This document shows positions 48,928-59,431 of a stretch of DNA of 64,000 bases, piece by piece. Below the pieces are notes generated by a model. That model was given only the letters and a program-made list of their open reading frames with translations, was not told the origin of the DNA and made no database searches. The DNA lies in assembly GCA_047967505.1 (NCBI GenBank), contig CM106541.1, one strand, 5' to 3'. Position 1 is the first letter of the stretch. Every line of letters starts with the position of its first letter. The position numbers and the translations under genes are program-made. Source of the DNA: Dipteris shenzhenensis (lineage: Eukaryota > Polypodiophyta > Polypodiopsida > Gleicheniales).

Positions 48928-51900
48928 TCAATGATTACAAATCCATTTAATGCTCTCCAAATCAAAGATGATCTTAAATTTTGCACCATATAAGTAGTGC
49001 CTCCACTTTTTTAAAGCATAGACTACGGCATGTAGTTCCTTCTCATATGCTGAGTAATTCCATTGGGCACAATCTAACTTTTTGCTTTCGAAAGCCACTG
49101 GTCGACCTTTTTGTAAAAGTACCGCCCCAATAGCAAAATCACTGGCATCTGTCTTAACCACGAATGGTTCATTTTTGGGATCCACTACTTTTAAGAGAGG
49201 AGCTGCCGCTATAGCTACTTTTAATTTTTCAAAACTTCTCTTTTGAGGTTCATCCCATATGAAGGTGCTTCCCTTCCCCTTAGGCTGGCCCGTTATCAAA
49301 ACAGCAATCCTAGCATAATCCTAGATGAATCTCCTATAGAATCCTAACAAACCTAAGAATACTATAATTCTTCTAGATTTGTAGGATGTGGCCATTCCAT
49401 TATGGCCCTTACTTTATCAAGGTCCATACGAACCCCTTCTTGGGATATTATATGTCCCAAGTATTTCACTTCTTTTGCAAAGAATTCACATTTGGATTCT
49501 TTAGCAAAGAGTGAATTATCTCTAAGCAGCTAGAACACTTTTTGCAAATGTTCCAAATTCTTTTTCCTAGTTTTACTATAAATAAGGATATCGTCTAAAA
49601 ATACTTATGGCCTTAAGACACTGTTCATAAGTGTCATGAAAGTTGCTGGAGCATTTGTTAATCCAAATGACATTACTTTAAATTGGTAGTGCCCATACCT
49701 AGTATGAAATGATGTCTTAGGGACATCCTCTTCCCTAATTCATACTTGGTGATATCCTGATCTTAAATCAATTTAAGTAAAGTATTTTGCCCCTTGCAAT
49801 TGATCAAAGAGCTCATTAATGCGAGGCATAGGATACTTATTTTTTATGGTGATTTTATTTAGTGCTTGGTAATCCATGCATAAACGCATAGTACCATCCT
49901 TTTTCCTTACCAGTACTGGTGTAGACCAAGGTGAGCTACTTGGTTGGATTTGTCCCTTCCTAAGGTATTCCGTTAACTGACTTTTGACCTCACATTCTTC
50001 CATTTGACTAAGCCTATAAGGGGGTTTACAAATAGGGGGAGATCCAGGAACTAAATATATTTTATGATCTACTTCTCTCTCAAGAGGTAAACCATTAGGT
50101 AAATCAGACGGAAAAACATCTTTAAATTCAAACATTAAATCGTTGAAAGAAGATATATACTTTTTAACATTATCCAAAACAGTATTACTTCTTTTCGATG
50201 CAGAAGACATAAAATCACCAATAAAAGTAAGTTCATAGAGATATACCTCGTATTCTTCTTGGTGTAGTAGTCGTTCCAATTCCATCAAACAAATAAGAGG
50301 AGAGTTAGGCACATCATGTTCTCCTTGAATCTGGAAGACTCTACCCTCTTTTTCAAACATAATGGAGTTATTAAGATAACTCCTCTGTAAGCTATGCCCA
50401 AGACTATACAGCCATTCTCGACTAAGCACTACATCTGTTCGGTCGAGATGCATGATTTGGAAATCCAAGGCATCCAGATTACCTTGAATATCCACCTCCA
50501 CACCATGTATCATGGTGTCCCAAACTTTTTTATCACTACCCTTTGCCAAAGAGACCACATATTTATGGGCATTGGGACTCTCAGGCAATTTTAATTTCTT
50601 AACTAATGAGTAGTTTAAGAAATTATGTGTTGCACTATCATCGACCATCATTCTTACTCTTTGCCCCTTAATTTTTTCATGCATCCTCATTAAATCATGA
50701 GGACCAAAGGTGGGCTGCCACATTGCCGATGATAGACAGCACATGTGGGTGCTATCCTCATGATAGACCTCTACCTCAGTGTACTTTTTAGTACCATTAA
50801 GCAGCAACACTTGCACCGCATGTACTTGTTTTTGTGGAGGAATATTTGGGGCTCTATCTCCCGCTTGTTTATTTTTAGGGCAGTTCCAAGCAGCATGGTC
50901 TTTGCCCAAACATTTGAAGCAAAGTTTTTCTTGCGTGGCCCTTTCATAATCCTCTTTCTTCAAGAGAGGATAATTTTGTGTTTGAGGTTTCTTAGGTGGT
51001 ACCTGAGGAACCTCCTTCTTAAAGTGCCCCTTCCTTTTCAAATTGGGAAATTTGTTGAACTTTGGAACAAAACCTGTTTGCTCTGAAGTTCCAACTTTGA
51101 ATTTCTCCATCGTATCATCGTATATTTGGGCATACTTAATAGCTTCCTCAAAGGTTTTAGGAGAATTTCTTATCACCTCAACCTTATAAGTGTCTTTGAG
51201 ACCTCTCACGAAACCCCTTATCTTTTGGAATTCATCAATTCCCTTTAGCTTAAGGACTGCCTCCCTATAGTTTGCTATGTACTGGACTAGAGTGTTTTTA
51301 CCCATAGTGCAATTGTCCCAAGCCTCCCACACTCTTTCATTTTCTAGTAAAAAATTTTTTAGGGAGGCTTGTTCAAACTCAGTCCAATACCTAGGAATTC
51401 TATCATTTTCCCTGAGGCTCATCCACCATTTATAGGCTTTATTTTCGAGGGAAAGACTTGCTTCCATGACTTGATTTTTAGGAGGAGTATTCCTGAGTCG
51501 ATGGAAGTCTTGCCACTTTTTCAAGAACCTATTAATCGCATCTTTATTATGCTCCTTTTCTTCCCCATTGAAAATTAGCAGTTTCAAGTCCTTAAGGATA
51601 TTAGATGTTTCACTAAGTCAAGAGGTTGACTCAACATGATTAGGAGGAATCGGTGATTTTTCAGTAATAGTTACCGATTGAGAATCAGCTAACTTAGCTA
51701 TGGCTTCAGCTAGGGTTTTTAATGTATCACGAATAACTCCTAACTGTGTTTCTATATTTTGTGTTCGAGTTTCAAGTTGAGTGAATTTCGTATACGGAAT
51801 TCCATAATCATTGTGGTTTATATCCTCCATTTCCACGTTATCCTCTTGAGTTTCAATTTGTACCTCCTTATGTATTTCCTCTCCAACTATCGCTTTTCCT

Positions 51901-51992
51901 TTCCAAGCCCTTTCCTCGGTTTCTCTGGCCATATCATCCCTTTCTGGAGTTGTCATTTTAAAGATGTGTTTTTTCCAAAAATTATAAAGCAA
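48928..51992 (-). mobile_element. Ty3/gypsy gag-pol, truncated after RNase H
   Basis: Minus-strand order is gag N-terminus (51992-51621), gag capsid and zinc knuckle [15 protein letters not shown], protease, RT, then RNase H (ends 48928). Integrase is missing. A single in-frame TGA (51618-51620) separates the first 124 codons from the next 604-codon frame. RT keeps [42 protein letters not shown] and FLDDILIYSK, with stops before IDLRSG, after YHQV and before VFLDD. RNase H has KTDASDFAIGAVL and SAYEKELHAVVYALKKW. The protease active site reads VDDSATHN where VDSGATHN is usual. It is decayed and immobile. Confidence 0.9.
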
Positions 51993-51994
51993 AG

Positions 51995-52690
51995 CGCTTT
52001 ATGTCAAAGAGAAAAATATAATGCCCACTTTCCTGATATTTGTTCGAGGTTTTGGATATATCTTTGAATTCGACTCGTCCTCACGCTCTATTAATTCATG
52101 ATCTCGCTTCCCAATCCTGCTCTTTTGCTTCCTCGATCTCGAACTTTGAAATCTCGCTTTTAGTTTCCTTTCCTTGGTTATGGAAGGCTAAGGATGTTGA
52201 AAGAGTTAGGGGCCTTTAGGAAAGATGAAATGGCTTTTTACTCCTTGGTGGTGGAAAAAGGAACCTTAGAGATGAAAAGGGTAAAAAGAGGGTGCTGATG
52301 TGGCTTTTTTAAAGGTCTAGAGACGTTAGATGATGTGGCTTTTTTCAAAGGTTGATAATCCTTTGATTGACATGGCTTTCTCTATGTAGGTTTGCACAAT
52401 GATGGAAATCTACAGAGTGCACTCTATGAAATGACCGCGGCTTTCGTCTTCTTCCATATACAGCACCAAGGCATGTATGCACATCCACCAAAGCCCAGAT
52501 GGGAGTTCTTGTCCACTGCCTACACCACGCAAACACATTATGTAGAGACAAATAGCCGTCTTCATTCTTCCTTTACAAGAACACAAACTATAGTAGGCAG
52601 GAAAGGATTGAAGGCTCGTCCACAGCTGTTCGTTATCATCTGTCTGCATTGGATTGAAGGTGGATTCCCGTTTAAGTTCTGCTCCAACTT
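51995..52690. other. Possible 5' leader of the Ty3 element and anonymous DNA
   Basis: The first few hundred bases may be the leader of the Ty3 element above. 'GATGTGGCTTTTTT' is repeated near 52290 and 52333. No gene supported. Confidence 0.35.
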
Positions 52691-52699
52691 TTCTTACGA

Positions 52700-53893
52700 T
52701 TTACAAGTGCTTGGTTGAAAATCTTGACTAGAACCCAATGAGAGTGCTCTCAACGAAAGCAAGAATGGAAGAGGGAGAGAGAGAAACAGAGAGCCACATA
52801 AGTTTTGGTGGGTGCAGAACCACCCTAATCTTCTTTTTCATTCATTTATATATGTGTTTGAGTATTGTACATATCCGGGGTAAGGGCACAGTGACCTTTA
52901 ACCCCCACAACCTCCCACTTAAAGGACAATGTGCCTTTAAGGGAGAACAACCAGTGAGCATACTATCCAATGCCCATTAATACACGATAATACTCAAACC
53001 GCTGACTAGGTAGACTCTTCGTCAGCATATCTGCAGGGTTATCATCTGTATGAACCTTGACAAGTCTATGCGCTTGTCCTCAAGTACCTCCCTAATGAAA
53101 TGGTACCTGACCTCAATGTGTTTGGTCTTTGCATGAAAGACCGGATTTCGTGCTAGCTGAATAGCACTCATGGAATCACTATGCAATGTCGGTACACCTG
53201 TATGAATCCCCAAATCTCCCACTAGCCGATCAAGCCATATAGCCTACTTACAACCCTCTGTGGCTGCAACATACTCAGCCTCTGTGCTAGACAAAGCAAT
53301 GCACTTCTGTGCACGAGACATCCACGACACTGCACCACCTGCAAAGGTGAACACATAACCAGAAGTGAATCTCCTACTATCCACATGCCCTGCATAGTTT
53401 GAATCTGTGTACCCAAGTACATGCATGTCTCCTCTACCAAAGCAAATGCACATCTCCTTGGTACCCTTCATGTACCTCATGATGCACTTAACTACCTCCC
53501 AATGCCTCTTTCCTGGATTAGCCATATACCGGCTAACAACTCCCACTGCAAATGCAATGTCTGGTCTAGTAGCTATCATAACATACATAAGACTCCCAAC
53601 CGCTGATGCATAAGGAACCTTGGCCATCATGGCCCTCTCTTCATCTGATTTGGGACTATCTGTATGACTCAGTTTCACATATGGAGGCAATGGAGTACTC
53701 ATTGCCTTCCCCCCCTCCATATTGAAACGCTGCAATACTTTTGTAACATACTCCTTCTGTGAAAGCCCAAGGAGTTTACTACTCCGATTATGCATGATGT
53801 GCGTACCAAGAATATGACCTGCAAGTCCCAAATCCTTCATATCAAAGGCCTCATGTAGCTTGGCCTTTAATGCATCTAGCTCATAAAACACTT
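52700..53893 (-). mobile_element. Truncated Ty1/copia element: RT end, RNase H and 3' LTR start
   Basis: Minus-strand peptide: MKDLGLAGHILGTHI, YVTKVLQRFNMEGGKAMSTP, YASAVGSLMYVMIATRPDI, YTDSNYAGHVDSRRFTSGY, SSTEAEYVAATEGCK, then a TAG (53244-53246), AIWLDRLVGDLGIH and KTKHIEVRYHFIREVLED. A frameshift precedes NPADMLTKSLPSQRFEYYR. These are the final RT part and RNase H of Ty1/copia. A polypurine AAGTGGGAGG precedes TGTGGGGGTTAAAGG, the likely start of the 3' LTR near 52909, which has a TATA-like CATATATAAATG. The element is cut at about 53893, with the rest of pol and gag missing. Confidence 0.85.
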
Positions 53894-54420
53894 ATTTCAT
53901 TAATTTTGGACTTGTCAATGTACAAATTCATTTTTACATATACTTTTGGACTAGTTTTCAGATAAAATTTAAGAAAAACCCAATCTTTAAAGCACGTATA
54001 AAAACATAAAAACAAGCATTGTTTAATATATTTTTTAAGGACATGAAACTGAAATTATAAAATTTAATGCAGCCTAGATAAGTTACATGAAAAAATAGAA
54101 TTCAGCAGTTGTAAACTCTCTTAATATTTAATGGTGTTAATAAACACCTTCAAAAGTCACAGTATTAAAGAAACTCACCATATTTATAATAGAATTTGAC
54201 AAACACCAAAAGTTACAATAAGCCTGAGATAAGTTACACAAAAAAGAGTGGTTTACAAAAAAAAGAGTGGTTCAGTAATTGTAAACTCTCTTAATATTTA
54301 TAATAGTGTTTAGGAAACACTTTCAAAAGTTACAAGTGGAAGTAGCAAACTCTCACAATATTTATAAAGGTGTTGAAAAACACCAAAAGTTACAATAAGA
54401 CTCTCATTGGAAGGCAAATC
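53894..54420. repeat. AT-rich repeats of GTAAACTCTCTTAATATTTA
   Basis: About four degenerate copies of a unit with GTAAACTCTC..AATATTTA and AACACC(TT)CAAAAGTTACA, at roughly 54110, 54170, 54280 and 54345. Confidence 0.7.
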
Positions 54421-54424
54421 TATT

Positions 54425-54640
54425 TTCAAGACTATAGCCTAAATTCAACCCATTCAAGAGCTGAGCTCATCTCATCCTCATCGATGTAGTTAAAATTATA
54501 GAAGAGAAGGATTGATGAATTTTCTATTTTCAAGCCTTTAGCCTAAATTCAACCCATTCAAGAGCTGAGCTCATCTCATCCTCATCGATGTAGTTAAAAT
54601 TATAGAAGAGAAGTAAGGATTGATGAATTTTCTCCTGCAT
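54425..54640. repeat. 107-bp tandem duplication of a gene 3' end
   Basis: The unit with 'CCTAAATTCAACCCATTCAA' occurs at about 54448 and 54541. It covers the C-terminal codons and stop of the minus-strand small gene, so its 3' end is duplicated. The plus-strand homologue at 56.1 kb has the same kind of 3' duplication. Confidence 0.85.
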
Positions 54641-54964
54641 AACACTTTGTTTATTCCGAATGGCTTGCACTTCCTGGGGTGGAAATCTTCGATAACAAGC
54701 CACACGCGAAGATATCTCACTTTGAAAGTCTATCAGCTCTCTCCTATATGACTGCAATTTATCTATTTCAATAGTAGCCATACTTATTTTTCTTTTCTCT
54801 TCCTTCTCTAAGCCCTTCTAACAAGCAAAGTCATCCTTCTCGTACTGGGTTAATGGAGCTGGATTTTGCTTTCTCTCCTCTCTCTTTCCTTGGTTCTCGG
54901 CAATCCATACTTTGATGCTGCTAATGGCTTGCTCGACAGAATCGATTACCTTAAAAAGATCCAT
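54530..54964 (-). pseudogene. Small helical protein of unknown family, member 1
   Basis: One minus-strand frame begins with an ATG at 54962-54964 (MDLFKVIDSVEQAISSIKVW). A single TAG (54818-54820) interrupts it, and it continues through MATIEIDKLQ (ATG at 54779-54781) to the stop at 54530. The 83-codon part after the stop is predicted to be mostly helical and aligns with the plus-strand ORF at 56058. Shared features are R-x-(D/E)-L-x-DF, a Y-x-RF, a segment N-(F/Y)-(I/V)-(D)-(E/D) and S-x-x-(E/D)-W-(V/I)-E. Function unknown. Translation could start at 54781, in which case the stop upstream is irrelevant and this is an intact 83-residue gene. Confidence 0.5.
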
Positions 54965-54967
54965 AAA

Positions 54968-55340
54968 AACGAGAGGAGGAAGGTAACGAGAGTGAGGAAG
55001 GTAACTAGAGGAGGTAAGGCAAGATGAAAGGAGTATGCTTGAGAAGAGGAGGTAAGGCTGCAGGCAAGATGGAAGGAGCAAGCTTGAGGAGAGGAGTAAG
55101 GTAAGAAGAGCAAAGTGGAAGAAGTGTTTGCTGCAGGTGAGATATAGAAGATGAACGAGAGGAGGAAGGTAACGAGAGTGAGGAAGGTAACTAGAGGAGG
55201 TAAGGCAAGATGAAAGGAGTATGCTTGAGAAGAGGAGGTAAGGCTGCAGTTAAGATGGAAGGAGCAAGCTTGAGGAGAGGAGTAAGGTAAGAAGAGCAAA
55301 GTGGAAGAAGTGTTTGCTGCGGGTGAGATATAGAAGACAA
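54968..55340. repeat. 186-bp tandem duplication upstream of member 1
   Basis: 'AACGAGAGGAGGAAGGTAACG' begins at 54968 and 55154. The two units are nearly identical. The first abuts the ATG at 54964, so the 5' region of member 1 has been duplicated. Confidence 0.85.
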
Positions 55341-55444
55341 ACGACTACTAGTCGATTTATAGAACTACAGACTCATAATGTGGGATGAAAGATTCAGAAT
55401 AAAGAATTGATAGAGGCTGAGATAACTAGATTATCTGAAGTAAC

Positions 55445-55975
55445 AGATGCAAGACCGTAATGCGAGACATGTGAGACATGTAAGATAGTGAGTACATTGA
55501 AATCTATAAAATAAAATGATGGGATGCAAGACCGTAATGCGAGACATTTGAGACATGTAAGACAATGATCAGTACATTGAAATCTATAAAATAAAATGAT
55601 GGAACACAAGAATGATATAATTATTAGAATCTCATCATGAGATATTTTTTTAATATAATATAAGTTAGACTTACTGATGCAAGACCGTAATGCGAGACAT
55701 GTGAGATGATAGATTTTGAGTACATTGAAATCTATAAAATAAAGTGATGGAACATAAGAATGATATAATTATTAGATTCTCATCATAAGATATTTATTGT
55801 ATATAATAAATCAGACTTTCAAACCAATTTCATAAATTTAGAGAGGTGAGTTGTTCATTGAGTGAAGTAAAAAATAAAAGACCATAAATGTGAGAGACAC
55901 ATGAGATGATAGATTTTGAATCGGTTTAAATCTATGAAATAAAGTGATTGAAGACAAGAATAATATAAAGTTTGG
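55445..55975. repeat. Four-copy repeat, TGCAAGACCGTAATGCGAGACAT units
   Basis: Copies start near 55447, 55527, 55678 and (diverged) 55877. Each has 'GAGTACATTGAAATCTATAAA' or similar and a following 'TGATGGAACA(C/T)AAGAATG'. They lie between the two divergent small genes and may have held promoter sequence. Confidence 0.75.
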
Positions 55976-56057
55976 AATTAATAGTCTCAAACAATGGGTT
56001 GCTGACTAGGGAGCAAGGAGAGATGCAAGAATTCGACAAGGCTCTCCACTCACATGG

Positions 56058-56390
56058 ATGGAGAGAGAGAAATTCGATGCACAAAGGCGAATAGAGAGGG
56101 AGGAGACTCAGAAGATAGCAGAGAGCGAAAGACTTTTACAATGTATTATAAAAGCACGACAAGATCTCTTGGACTTCTTAAGCGACCTACGTTATCGAAG
56201 CACTTGGTATGGCCGATTTGATTGGGATGCTGAAAGAACAATAAAGGCCTCCCAAAGAGATTATAAAGAAACAATCTATGGCTATTTGAATTTCTTCCTT
56301 CATTGTAATTATGTTGACGATACGGAAGTGGAGTCCGTGGAAGATTGGATTGTTGAGAAGATAAGAGATACTAATGATGAGATCTTCTAG
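56058..56390 (+). CDS. Small helical protein of unknown family, member 2
   Basis: A 110-codon ORF. The N-terminal 40 residues are charged and probably coiled (Arg/Glu-rich). The C-terminal 75 residues align with member 1 on the opposite strand: RQDLLDFLSDLRYR, WYGRFDW, FFLHCNYVDDTEVES and WIVEKI. Conservation of the aromatic and acidic positions between two diverged copies argues that the frame was under selection. No known domain recognised. The start was chosen as the first ATG of the open frame. It reads on plus, head to head with member 1, with about 1.1 kb of repeats between. Confidence 0.55.
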   Translation: MEREKFDAQRRIEREETQKIAESERLLQCIIKARQDLLDFLSDLRYRSTWYGRFDWDAERTIKASQRDYKETIYGYLNFFLHCNYVDDTEVESVEDWIVEKIRDTNDEIF

Positions 56391-56735
56391 TGTGATCTCG
56401 GCCTTTTTGAATTTCTTCCTTCATTGCAATTACGTTGACAATATGGAAGTGGAGTCCGTGGAAGATTGGATTGTTGAGAAGATAAGAGATACTAATGATG
56501 AGATCTTCTAGTGTGATCTCGGCCTCTGTGGCCTGTCCATCATGATTGCTTGAATTTCTTCCTTCATTGTAATTATGTTGAGGATATGGATGTGGAGTCT
56601 GCGGCCTGTCCATCATGATTGCTTGAATTTCTTCCTTCATTGTAATTATGTTGAGGATATGGACGTGGAGTCTATGGAAGATTGGATTATTGAGAAGATA
56701 AAAGATACTAATTATGAGATCTTCTAGTGTGATCT
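56283..56735 (+). repeat. 3' end of member 2 repeated in tandem
   Basis: The last ~110 bp of the ORF ('TTGAATTTCTTCCTTCATTG' to 'GATGAGATCTTCTAGTGTG') is repeated at about 56405. Two shorter units follow, at about 56552 and 56625, and the last one continues to a TAG-containing 'GAGATCTTCTAGTGTG'. Only the first is joined to the N-terminal coding part. Confidence 0.85.
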
Positions 56736-57058
56736 TGGCCTCTATGGCTTGTAATAGTTTTGTATTCTCTGCAACAAGTCTGGTAGGGCTCAGTAGATCA
56801 TATTAGAATTGCTAATACAATTTATTTTTTTAGAATTGCTAATACAATAATAATACAAATTGAATAAATATCATAAGTAAATATCTTAATGTATTGTAAC
56901 ATTTAACATAAGTTTAAAAAACACTATCATTAGTCAATACAAACAAGATAAAATTCTTCAAGGACTCATGTTTCTTTCTACATGTTTTACAATTGAATAG
57001 AGTCTGATGAGTCCTCTTGAGGCTATGATTCTCTAAGAGTACATTGAGTCTCTACTCC
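56736..57058. other. AT-rich spacer
   Basis: No feature recognised. It separates the plus-strand small gene from the 3' end of the minus-strand peptidase-like gene. On minus it is presumably the 3' flank or UTR. Confidence 0.5.
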
Positions 57059-58442
57059 TTATGTGGATGGTGTACATTGAGATTCTACTTCTGGTGGAAT
57101 CGAGATAGACTTAATCTCTTCCTCCTTTGCAAGATGTGATGTTGTAGCACATTGAGTCTCTACTTCTTGTGTAGGAAGAATGCATTGAGTCTCTAATTCA
57201 AGTGGAGACTGTAATGCTTCTACTTGAGGCTGTGATGCAGGAGACTGAATTGTCTCTTGTTTTTCTTTGGCTCCCTCAGGTTCTTCATTGAGTCCATCAT
57301 GTTGTTTCCCAATGGTAGCAGCTAGGTAGTGAACAGTCTTAGCAATAAAATCTTGTAGCTCGAGCTTTGTATATGCTTCTATTGAGACATGTTCAAAAAT
57401 TTCATTGAGGAACAACATGAAGTTGTAGGCAATTCTCCACCCACTACTAAACTTGTCTTTCTGCTCCATTGCGAGGCGTGTCTAGAAATTTGGTTGGTCT
57501 TGATGCTCCCTGATTTTCATAATCGCAGAAACTAACTTGTTTGCAGACCTGTCCATCATGACATATGACAACGTGAATTTGTGTAGTAAATAGTAAGATG
57601 CATGTTCATAATGATATGATAAAAGAACACTTACTTGAACACCCCGTGAAAGCCTGTAAATGAATTGACAAACCAACAATGGTTGTCATCAAGATCTCAT
57701 ACTATTAGGCTCCAATGTGAGCTACATCACCAATAAAGAGCGATAAGATTTATCACAATATTAAGTATTAATTGACACAATATTATAAATAAAAGAGTAA
57801 AAGAAAGATTGAGACGATACTTACTTCTCATAATATGGCATAAAGACAACTAGCATGCCATCCAAGTCTAAAGGTTGTAGCATTGAACAAACATTATCTA
57901 CTGTCTTCTTGGTATCAGTAAGTACAGCTGAAAGGAGAGAATCGAGCATACACACGCGATTTTGTACTGATCTAGGAAAGTGAGATATAACTATACTGCA
58001 GCAATAAATAAACAAATGTTAGAAGCAGATTGAATCAAATGATTGAAGTATCAAGCCAAGAGATGTTCATATCAAACCTAAGGATGGCCATCATGACTTT
58101 GTCATTAGCCTCTTTCAAAGGGTTGGAGAGGATTGTAACTTCCTCGCTACCAAAAGTCAAAACACGAGGTTGCTTACTAATGATAACCCTAACCTCAAAA
58201 GAGCTCCCCATTTCATCCAATACAACGGTTACATTAGGACAACTTATGGGCGTAGCAACCAATGTTTCCTTTGGATGCTCCACCACGTCATTAATAAATG
58301 CCTTAATGATAGATGACATAAATGCATATAGATGCAAGTCTGTATATGTCGACAATGAGGTTTCACCGCTGCTCATTAAAAATTTGAGCAAGGAGCAAAA
58401 AGTAGTTATATCCAACTCTCCACCCACAACTGTGGTCATCAT
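57059..58442 (-). pseudogene. C48 (Ulp1-like) peptidase unit B, inactivated
   Basis: Second of two tandem four-exon units. Exons on minus: B1 ends at 58078 (fused to the tail of unit A in one frame, 58442-58078), B2 57995-57825, B3 57721-57635 and B4 57548-57059. All have GT/AG junctions and phase 2. B2 is exactly the size of A2 (171 bp) and B3 is one codon shorter than A3. The catalytic His is present (SHWSLIV, codon 57715-57717), but a TGA follows at 57697-57699. B4 has a TAG at 57482-57484. The nucleophile position reads KDKFSSGWRIAYN: Ser (57443-57445) replaces the Cys of unit A. The C-terminal tail has three degenerate repeats around ETQC. This unit cannot be an active peptidase as written. 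Confidence 0.75.
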
Positions 58443-59326
58443 TCTGCTTCACTGCAGGGCATGTTACATACTCTATTTGATCTTCTAAGTCACCTTCCAT
58501 TTGCATAAGTGCATCTATAGCACCTACCAACTTTCGAGCCGATCTACACATCAAAATAGAAAACATAAATGAATGTGCGCATTGCATAGGATGCATCTCA
58601 TTGACGTAATTATGACACAAGTAGGTTATACTTACTCTGACACACTGCCATGGATAGATGCTATTGAATTGACAAAGAAACATTGCTTGGCTAAGATGTC
58701 CACAATTACCAAGCTCCAATGCAAGCTGCATTATTAATTAAGAATAATTATTATTTGATATAATCCTCCACAATGTAAGAGATAAGCTAGGTAGGGATTG
58801 ATACTCACTCCTCGTGATATGCAGTAAAGATAACTTGCGCCACAGTCAAATCAATAGGTTGCAACCACTTAAAAACATCATCTATGGTCTTTTGCTTATT
58901 GCTAAGTACACTAGAAACAAGAGGATCGACCATATATGCACATCTCTGTATATATAGGGGAAGCTGTTCTAAAACCATACTGCAATAAAAAGAAAAGAAT
59001 ATTAGTTCATTTGATCCAATGGAAATACAAAAGCATAAAGTCAATAAAAAGTTTGTGTCAAACCTGAGGATGGCTATTATGACCTTGTCATTAACCTCTT
59101 TCTTGAAGTTTATAAGGATTGAAATGTCCTCTTCATCGAATAGAAAAGTAAGAGGTTGTTCTCGAACTTGAAACCTAACTTGAAATGACTTCTCCATTTG
59201 CTGCAAGGTATGATTATTTTCTAGAGTCATCCGATGGATAGCCAGAGCAGCTTTGCTTTCTTGAGATGAGCTTTCTATATTCTCTACTCCAGCTATGTCC
59301 TCCTCATCCTCCTTCTTTCCCTTCTC
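58180..59326 (-). pseudogene. C48 (Ulp1-like) cysteine-peptidase unit A
   Basis: Exons on minus: A1 59326-59064, A2 58979-58809, A3 58725-58636 and A4 from 58543. Junctions are GT/AG and all phase 2. Exon A3 encodes DLHWSLVIVD, the C48 His motif (His codon 58719-58721), and then FFVNSIAS, with Asn where the family usually has Asp. A4 encodes KQNDDHSCGWRVGYNY: oxyanion-type Gln and the nucleophile Cys (58426-58428). C48 enzymes remove SUMO-like modifiers, and many plant copies are carried by Mutator-like or CACTA transposons. About 12 codons past the Cys, in a T-run near 58390, the frame changes by one base. The sequence resumes as SGETSLSTYTDLHLYAF, so the unit is frameshifted there (or the run is miscalled). 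Confidence 0.7.
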
Positions 59327-59431
59327 CTATAAAAGGATAAAATAATTATGAGATTCAAAATTTTAAATTAATTATAAATTTAAAAAGACCTTTAAATGAA
59401 TAAAGAAAATTTAATATAAGTTTTCATACCT
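59327..59431 (-). other. Intron-like spacer between the long frame and unit A
   Basis: It starts with a good donor (AG|GTATGA at about 59420) and ends with TTTTATAG at 59327. The phases on either side do not match by one base, so I cannot prove that the two coding parts form one gene. Confidence 0.4.
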
